From: Trachythela sp. YZ-2020
Lineage: Eukaryota; Cnidaria; Anthozoa; Malacalcyonacea; Clavulariidae
Reading direction: 5' to 3'
Assembly (NCBI GenBank): GCA_016169945.1
Contig: JADLSH010000165.1
Span: 1 to 64,000 of the forward strand
DNA length: 64,000 bases
The position numbers were made by a program, and so were the translations under genes. The notes under the pieces are model-generated. The model had not been told where the DNA came from. It ran no database searches and was given only the letters and a program-made list of their open reading frames with translations. Below are positions 56,903 to 64,000 of the stretch, piece by piece (position 1 is the stretch's first letter; every line of letters starts with the position of its first letter).

Positions 56903-58289
56903 AGAACTATAGGCCGATTTCGCTCCTTTCACTAATCTCGAAAGTACTGGAAAGATGCGTCTTTAACAAAATTAAAGATCACGTTTTCGAAAGAATTAAC
57001 ACTAGTCAACATGGCTTTGTTCCTCGAAAGTCCTGTGTTACACAGCTCATTGAGGTCTTTGACTACATTGGTCGTCAGCTTGATCTTGGAAAACAAGTGG
57101 ATGTGATCTACTTAGATATGTCCAAGGCATTTGATCGAGTTAGCCACGTGATTTTGGATTCGGATGTAATATTCTTAATTGGTTCAGCTCTTACCTCGAA
57201 GACCGTCACCAGCAGACAACAGTACTTGGTGCAACATCATTACCACTACCGGTGACATCTGGAGTTCCGCAAGGTTCCATCCTTGGTCCGTTGCTGTTCC
57301 TACTATATCAGAACAATCTCTCCAATTCCATCAACCATTCAAAGATCGCGACGTTTGCTGATGATACAAATATTTACAAGGTGATAAACTCGGATTCTGA
57401 TGCATCTGCTATGGAGAATGATCTTACGAACTACCAAATTTGCTCTGCCAGTGCTAATCTTCTCCTCAACACAGATAAATGTAAGACGCTTCGAATTACT
57501 AGAAAACGCAACAAAATCGACTATATTTACAAGCTGCAAAATTCCGCTTTGAAGACCACAGATTGCGAACGTGACCTCGGCGTCTTGACCTCTTCCACCC
57601 TTACCTGGTCCAAACAAGTCCTCCACCAGTGCGCCCAAGCCAACAAATCACTCGGATATATACGGCGGTCCACGATGAAAAGCAAGAACATCTCTGTTCG
57701 TCGAACTCTTTATCTAACACTCGTTCGTTCCCATCTCGCTTACGCGTCCCAAGTCTGGGCTCCACAATCTGTCGATCTCATTAAGCGTACAGAACGCGTC
57801 CAAAGACGTGCATCGAAGTATATATTGGGTCTACCCTTCTTCTGCGAATTCAACTATCACCATCGTCTCTCAACATTAAATCTACTACCTCTCTCCTACT
57901 GGCACGAGTATTTGGACATATTGTTCCTTTTCAAATCACACCACGACATTATTAACTTAAGCAGCGACACACTACCACAACCTCAAGATTCAAAGCGAAG
58001 AACCCGGTCAGCAAACCCCAACTGCCTACAATTTAAGACTTCAAAATGTAAAACATCTACCTATCAGAAATCATACTTAATAAAAACAACAAGGGTCTGG
58101 AACGCACTACCAAGGGATTTAACGAATAATACCATGATAACTTTAAAGGAGTTTAGAAAGAAACTATATGACTACTATAAAGTAGCATTAGATAAATATG
58201 ATATTGACGATCCGCGAACATGGAAATCGGTTTGCATCAAATGCAACCAAGCTCGAGACCTGACTAGACCGATAACTTGTTGTTTTTAG
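56900..58289 (+). pseudogene. Reverse transcriptase core and C-terminal region
   Basis: ENYRPISLLSLISKVLE, QHGFVPRKSCVTQLIEVFDY and IYLDMSKAFDRVSH (motif A) are read before about 57150. There a small deletion and shift lose the next helix. Then follow NWFSSYLEDRHQQTTV, SGVPQGSILGPLLFLLY (motif B; YQNNL where Y.NDL is usual) and TFADDTNIY (motif C). The frame 57252-58289 is open for 345 codons to the stop, with LGYIRRST, RSHLAYASQVWAP, RVQRRASKYILGLP and RVWNALPRDL. Confidence 0.85.
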
Positions 58290-58599
58290 TTTTAGAGTCT
58301 TAAAGTTCAGTAGTGCTTAATTTTGCACATTGCTATTTGTAGGGCCGATTTCGGTTTTGCTGAAGGCACAGGTTTGAGAGGATTCATCTAAATTTAGTCA
58401 GCCTCTGGGAATCTGGAAGCGGTCCTGTGGGTCGCAATGTGTAAAAGTAACTTTTATAGTTTAATATGTGTTTTTATATTTGTCTAAATTAAGGGATCGC
58501 AGTAATTGGCGTAAGCTGTTGCGATTGCCCTGCCAGATGTTTCTGTCAATTGTTTGTGCTAACGTTGTTTGTATATGGCAAAGCTAATATAATAATAAG

Positions 58600-59200
58600 A
58601 ATGCCCAGACTGGCGTCCGGTAGAAAAAAATGTTAAACCAAAATATCAAAAAGAAATATAATGAACAACAAGAATACCATTTTCAGATTGATACAACATT
58701 TGCCACTTAAAATTTAACACAACAAGTGTAAAAACGACAGTCATCTCACTTTCTATATTATTTAGCTAATGAAATAATTAAACTTTACAGTTAAAAAAGT
58801 GAAACTGCTTTGCGTTCTGATTATGTGCAGTTTGTACAGGGAAATCTTTCAGGAGAGACTTTCCTTGCGAATCTGTCAAATGAAGTGAAGAAGCAGCATC
58901 AGTTTACACTTTCTCGCTACTTTCTATCACGAGCTGTCTTCCATCTTGCTTTTGTATTTTGATCCGTCTTGCAGTAAATTTTTATGCTACTCTCGTTTTG
59001 GTGGTTACTTACGCACATACTATGACGAGTTTCAAAACCACTTCGGTCGAAGATTGTTACAGCCTTTTCCCTTATCGAGTGATTGATATAAAACATCTTT
59101 GTTTGATGGTTTCCAGGTAGTTTTATCGCAATGTTGTTGTATCATTCTCGCTTAGAAAAAGTTTTATGTTATAAATGTTTTGTTCGATATAATAACACAC
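58600..59200. other. No gene recognised
   Basis: AT-rich sequence downstream of the retroelement tail without recognised motifs. Confidence 0.4.
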
Positions 59201-59334
59201 CTATTGGATTCATTTTCGCCGAATATGGCAAAATTGAATATCAAATTGCAATATTGCGCTCGACGTTCGGTCTCGCCGAATATTGAAGTATCGACTTAAT
59301 ATTTTGCCATATTGGGCTCTGAAGAATCCAATAA
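59201..59334. mobile_element. 134-bp foldback hairpin with TATTGGATT ends
   Basis: CTATTGGATTC (59201) pairs with GAATCCAATAAG (ending 59334). CGAATATGGCAAAAT pairs imperfectly with ATTTTGCCATATTGG, and GCAATATTG with the AATATTG near 59278. Ends resemble those of the hairpin at 54407-54526. Confidence 0.65.
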
Positions 59335-59989
59335 GATTTAATATATTCTTTCCACAAGCATTTCAGCGACATAAAAAGGGGGATTATTTGATGGTAAGCC
59401 AACTTCAGAAAGGACACGAACATCGCTTTTTACTTTTTGCGGTTTAATTGCATTCCTCGATATGCAGCAGAGTTGGACATTTCATAAACTACCTGTACGG
59501 TAACAAGCTCAGCGAGCTTCGGGGAATAATCTCCAACGTCGTCATAAATTATTGTCTAAGTGTTTCAAACGGCCCAGCCAATCTTTTAGAAGTGGATTAA
59601 CCAACATTGCTAAAAGAAGATGACCAAGCTTAATTCTTGAGGTAACCCACCGTTGCTTTTCCTCCACGACGACATTGAGCTTTTGGATGGAGGACTGGTG
59701 AAAACTGTAAGTGGTATTACCCATGTGATTGTGTAAAAGTAACAGCTTCGATTACGTTCAATAACCATTCCTTCAAGAACCACTCATATTGTTTTCATCA
59801 TCAGTGTTGCACTTGTTTTTGATACAGACCATCCATGCATTATTTGTAGCTTCTTTGTGAAAATAGTGATTGCTGTTGATATTGTGTTATTATAGCAGAA
59901 AATATTAAATGTCACATAGACAATTTTTTTCATATCTTGATAGTTTATTGAGCAACAAACATTGTGCTATTGTTTATCTATTTACAAGG
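59335..59989. other. No gene recognised
   Basis: Possibly the 3' flank of the Harbinger element that follows on the minus strand. No TIR was identified. Confidence 0.35.
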
Positions 59990-61040
59990 TATTTTCCTGT
60001 TGAACTAGTTGCTATTTGATAGATAATTTTCAAGTGAAGGATGATCTAGTTCAAAATATGAGCTAGTCACAGACCCATAAAAACATGTGTGACAGTTGGT
60101 CAACAATGCTGCTACCATATAATATTTTCCTACTGGTTGAAGTAGGACTTTTAAATTTTTGTGAAAATCTACATAGGAAAAATACTGGCTAATTTTTCCA
60201 AACTCCCATTCAACGCCAACACGTAATCTACTCATTTCTCTGTTAAAGTTTTTTGACGAGGAGTAACAACTGCTCCACGAAACAGGGCTAATAAGTTAGA
60301 CCACTGACTCCAAGAATGAAAGGATCGTGTCGTCTTCTCTCAATGGGTCCAAATAGATGTTCAATTAGACCATTAGGAGCCAGTAAAGACTATAAAGGAA
60401 TGTTAATATTTTGCTAACTATAGATTAAGGTAGCAAAAAAGGAACATGCAAAATATATTGAAAAAATTTGCAGGAAAGCAAAAATGGGATGTTTCGCATA
60501 GAACCCTTCCAGCACCAAAAAGTAAACAATAGTGGCTTCCTGTGGTTGCTATATCAAAAAATGTAAAAATGCCATCATTTCCACTAAATTTAAAGTGAGA
60601 CAACTTTGGTTACCCCATCTTTTTCAAAACCCTTCTGTAGTAATGGGTTCTGTAGTTCTGTAGTACTATGAATTTTTTAGAAATTGGGAAATCATGTTTT
60701 AGTGATTTGTCCATAAATAAAGGACACGTATTTGCTTTATAAATTAAAATGAAATGAATGAAAATAAATCTACACGCTTGAATTTGACATTTTAAAAATA
60801 AATTATTTTGTGTCCACTGAACATAATTATTTGATTGCGAATGGGTCTTGCAATACGTCTTGCAGTGCCATCAATAAAACAACAACAGTTGCTAAGTCGA
60901 GCACTTTTTCTGGAAATGGCCCCAGCAAAAATGGCGGGGTATAGCCATGCAAGATCCGGCGAGATGACCAAATGATGTTTGCGATTGTACAGATCGTCGA
61001 TTATCTAAAATAAGTAAAAGTCTGCCAGTATATTTTCAAT
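59990..61040 (-). pseudogene. PIF/Harbinger (HARBI1-like) transposase relic
   Basis: Minus-strand order with frame shifts: DDLYNRKHHLVISPDLAWLY near 60980, AISRKSARLSNCC, CFIDGTARRIARPIRNQIIM near 60860 (first catalytic D in FIDGT), FSGHK, then LLAPNGLIEHLFGPIERRRH near 60370 (the DG.I..L.GP..GRRHD block), and finally SRLRVGVEWEFGKISQYFSY and KNLKVLLQPVGKYYMVAALL at 60235-60010. The C-terminal block is an open frame ending FELDHPSLENYL. Sequence between GRRHD and the C-terminal block, including the second catalytic D, is deleted. Confidence 0.8.
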
Positions 61041-61190
61041 GTTTGTAGCCAAATCTGTTGGTTGCTAACACTAGCTGTTCTTAACGTATTAAAGATTATA
61101 CTAACCTCCGTAACATAATCATTAGAGCTTCCAGTAATGTTTCAACCATGGCGCTTACATATAGGGCGGTGCAACGAGTGCGAGCGCGCT

Positions 61191-62262
61191 GATCGACGCG
61201 TGATGCGGAAGTAGCCTGGGGCGAGCACGATTTCGATAAAATGAAAAAAAAACAAATTTGGATATGTCTAGTTCTTGCGTTCATATTTCGCATTGTTTTA
61301 AGTGTGAATACAAATTAACGGAATATTTACGTGTAATATCACTCTGAGTACGTAGTCAGTTTGAATTTAGCAAAGATTCTGCTGTCAGAGAGATTTATTA
61401 TCGATAATGCGCGTGTGTTTGGTGACTTCGAATGGAGACAAAATTTCAAATGAGAGTACGTACCTTTTTTCAATTTGTTGCCCTCCTCTTACAACTCGGG
61501 CATGTTGAAGTTTCTTATCTCAAGTTTATATCTTAAAAATTCGTTAGGATACGGAGTTGATTCTTAGGAGATATCGTGGCTAAAATTTTACCCCTTTTAA
61601 TGCTTCTTTTTCGGACGTTTAACAAGAATTTGTTTCGAAAAAAGTAGCGAAACCGCTTGATGTTTTGCATAAGTTTTACGACTGTTGAAGCAGGATTCAT
61701 ATATTTACCAAACTGGTCCTCTTTGTAGCCAATTTAAGAAAGATAAAATTTTTGAAAATATACTGAGCTCATTGTTGGTTAAAAGTTTGTCCCTCGCCGT
61801 AAATTATTGAGAGAGATAGGTGACATGTACTTCTGTTAAGTTTTGCTTAAATATAAAATTTTGAGGTTGATTCTTTCGCGCTATCCTTTTTGCAATCTGG
61901 AATACGCTGTGGAAGCTAAATCTTTCTTCTATCGAACGCTAACAAAGATCAATTGTTATGCCTGTGAGTTGTGAACAAAACTCAGTCCTTTGCTGTGAAT
62001 GCCATAAGCAAGTCACTAAAAATTTAATCAATCAGTTCGGTTAATGTTTTATCGAGAAACACAGCTATATAATAAAAAGCATAAAATATATGGTATCCAC
62101 AGGAAAAGCAATATTTCACTTGTAAACTTGAATAATTTTCCTCTCATAAGTAATGAGAAAAAAATCGACTAATTCTGTCAAGAAATTAAAATCTGTTTTG
62201 CTTGGATTTTGGGGCGAAAACATGCTCGCCCCAGGTCACTGCCGCATCACATGTCGATCAAC
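61191..62262. mobile_element. Approximately 1.07-kb element with inverted ends (non-autonomous)
   Basis: GATCGACGCGTGATGCGG at 61191, followed by CCTGGGGCGAGCA, is matched by the complement of 62220-62262, GATCGACATGTGATGCGG then CCTGGGGCGAGCA. The arms are about 45 bases with a few mismatches. The interior has no transposase-like ORF. No TSD could be fixed, so the true ends may lie further out. Confidence 0.5.
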
Positions 62263-62425
62263 AAAAACACAGCCGTTACATCGTCCTATATATAAGCGCC
62301 CAGGTTGCAACTGTCCCTTGTTTACAAGTATAATATTCCGGTAGTGTCAAGGCATGCAAATGACGATACGTGTGACCCTCTTGAAACCTAAATCAAATAA
62401 ATCTCAATTTAGATATCTAAATATT

Positions 62426-62574
62426 AACTACTTATTAACCAAAGTGAGGTCTTTACGGTAAGGTAGTAAACCGATGTCTTGTCGTATTGGCCAAGCGATC
62501 GCAAGATCAATACGACAAGACCGAGGTTTAATATTTTACCGTAAAGACCGAACGTTTGAGGTTAATAAGTAGTT
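62426..62574. mobile_element. 149-bp foldback hairpin
   Basis: AACTACTTATTAACC (62426-62440) pairs with GGTTAATAAGTAGTT (62560-62574). Further in, GGTCTTTACGGTAA pairs with TTACCGTAAAGACC, GTAAACC with GGTTTA, and GTCTTGTCGTATTG with CAATACGACAAGAC around a small centre containing GCGATCGC. One of the most extensively paired segments in the window. Confidence 0.75.
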
Positions 62575-64000
62575 TTTTATATGGCACAACCATAAGTAGT
62601 AAAATATGTAGTTTATTATATGGTTTGTTTTTGTTGTAGGGCATTAAAAATTTTGTAACGCCCCGCGGGGCATTACGTGTTTTTCGGACGGCTGATTAGC
62701 CAATCGTATCGCGTAAACTACAGCAACTAGCGTTTGGCATATAATAAAATCGTTTATGGCGTATTAACGACTTATCCAATGGCAATGCAAATTACAATGA
62801 ACTGCTCAACCATCCAAATTATCATGAACTACTCAACCTGAAAATATAAATTCTACCTGAACAATAGTTCGCAATCCAACTCACTGATATCTTCTAAGTT
62901 GATTCGTTGACCTGAGTCTCTCTTATCCGAAAATGCCATTACAACGAAAATAAAGTGGATGTTGTTTTCGCTGTCGCTTGAGGAATCCTTCGAGCTACTA
63001 TCGTATAGCATTAAATCCACTAAATCTTTAAAGTCTCGCCTACAGCCGAGTGCGTAAGAAAATATAAAATGACTAACATATAATTATCGAAAAAAGAAAA
63101 TGATTAAAAAATTTTTTGCGACGGACAAATCACTCTTAAAAAGTGTACGAGATTGAAAAATCATGTGAATTTTTTGGGTTATTTTCAATTATTTTTCCAT
63201 ATATTTGTGATTTGTTTATTTTTGAAATTTTTTTTGTTATTTGTCCGTGATTTTTTTTGCGATTTTTTCGAAGGTGAACGAGATTTAAATCAGTGATTTG
63301 CTTCTCGTTTTTTTTTAAACCTTCTTGCTACCGCCATCTTGGATTTGAAACAAGGCTTGGTAACCTCTCGCCCGTGTTTCTTATCTTGTGCAAATCTTCA
63401 GATAGGTTGTGAAAACTCAAATGCAGACGAAACAATGAATCCCGCCAGTCCCAGCGAGCGAAGTCGAACGATTGTCGTATGCAAATTTTCAGATAAGTTG
63501 TGAAAGCTCAAATACCGATCAAACAATGAATCAGAATAATGACAGCCACAGCCATTGTCAATCGCTTGTACCAACGAGCGAAGTCGAAGAATTGCCTTAT
63601 CATGCAAATTACCAAAATTTATCCCCGAGCTACGGCGCGAAGTAAAAAGCTTAAAAGTACAAACCTTATCACTATTTGGCCATTTTGTACAAAAAAATAA
63701 AAGAAATATGCGGCATGTTGCGTGTTACCATGGTTATATTGATCAACTCAGGAGTATACTTGCTTGGTTCTAATGGGCCGAGAGGTTTCTGCATCCATGT
63801 ATTTCTAGTATGTTATGAAAACTTAAATACCGACCAAACCATGAATCAGAATAATTGCTGTCAACTGCGTTGGATGGGTTATTTACCATTTATTGAAATA
63901 AATGTACAGAGGCCATCTAAGATAAACCAGACTAAAAGATCGGTAAGAGGTAAGCGGACAAAATATCAAAAATATTTTTTTCCACTAAAACCGGTGATTG
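62575..64000. other. No gene recognised; short palindromes and diverged repeats
   Basis: 62657-62678 is a GC-rich palindrome with the core GCCCCGCGGGGC. 63100-63310 is a T-rich run with GTGATTT words. From 63400, a word like GTTGTGAAAACTCAAATACC plus AAACAATGAATCAGAATAAT recurs near 63405, 63495 and 63815, and ACGAGCGAAGTCGAA recurs twice. These are fragments of a dispersed or tandem repeat. Confidence 0.4.

Larger units (their letters stand above)
54600..58599 (+). mobile_element. Near-complete non-LTR retrotransposon (jockey/CR1 superfamily) with TAATAA tail
   Basis: Domains in order: an N-terminal region (54950-55290), endonuclease (about 55330-56030), linker (56030-56640), RT (56640-57400), C-terminal region (57400-58289), a 3' UTR of about 300 bases and a tail of TAATAA units (58585-58599). 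Three frame breaks (about 55610, 56900, 57150) prevent function, but few stops occur otherwise, so it is the youngest retroelement in the window. The 5' end is uncertain. The C terminus ends in a cysteine-containing stretch (SVCIKCNQARDLTR, then PITCCF). Confidence 0.85.

Noticed and set aside
62657..62678. Palindrome around GCCCCGCGGGGC as a rho-independent terminator
   Set aside because: No gene precedes it and this is animal DNA; it is at most a small hairpin or a MITE tip.

Overview
This is nuclear DNA of an animal, not a bacterial or organellar window. It is AT-rich, has no operons or ribosome-binding sites, has at most one intron-bounded host exon, and is packed with decayed transposons. 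The retroelement and transposase families (CR1-like elements with an esterase ORF1, jockey-type elements with an LFDFRKAFD/YVDD reverse transcriptase, BED-type hAT, PIF/Harbinger, and a DDE-type transposase with a VDPTF motif) are the mix I associate with cnidarians, especially corals and anemones. The taxon is an inference.

Layout. 1-4.1 kb: a minus-strand hAT transposase relic split by a 2.5 kb terminal-inverted-repeat (TIR) element with a 6-bp target-site duplication (TSD). 4.5-5.1 kb: a 36-bp hairpin insertion and a BEL/Pao scrap. 5.15-8.44 kb (+) and 11.04-13.7 kb (-): two members of one CR1-like family sharing a 3' hairpin, with two small MITEs between them. 14.7-16.3 kb (-): a decayed DDE-type transposase. 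19.0-21.3 kb: a region bounded by inverted repeats. 21.6-23.1 kb (-): Ty3/gypsy relic. 25.4-28.0 kb (-): another CR1/jockey-type relic, with a hammerhead-like motif inside it. 28.7-29.6 kb: a tRNA-derived SINE and a MITE. 30.9-37.0 kb: a layered nest in which long inverted arms enclose a retroelement, which is split by a 3.1 kb hAT element with a perfect 8-bp TSD, which itself holds another retroelement whose 3' end is tandemly tripled. 37.7-38.3 kb: a MITE with an 11-bp TSD. 39-42.8 kb: two retroelement scraps. 44.5-46.6 kb: a minisatellite followed by an 790-bp CTGT-type microsatellite. 47.0-48.5 kb: a tandem dimer of a PIF/Harbinger-like element. 49.24-49.66 kb: the only convincing host-type coding exon (LDL-receptor YWTD propeller blades), carrying a frameshift. 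51.7-54.4 kb: a CR1-like ORF split by the second copy of the 6-bp-TSD element. 54.6-58.6 kb (+): the best-preserved retrotransposon, with a nearly complete endonuclease and reverse transcriptase. 59.2-62.6 kb: foldback hairpins, a PIF/Harbinger transposase relic, and a 1-kb element with inverted ends.

Nothing here works as a gene system of the host. The biology is an archaeology of nested insertions, and several target-site duplications can be read directly, which gives the order of events. The most interesting item is the pair of related 2.1-2.5 kb elements with AGGCCTGCTCTGGG ends, 6-bp TSDs and GGCGATTTAA subterminal arrays. No transposase is visible in either. All translations were read by eye, so boundaries given as round numbers are approximate.
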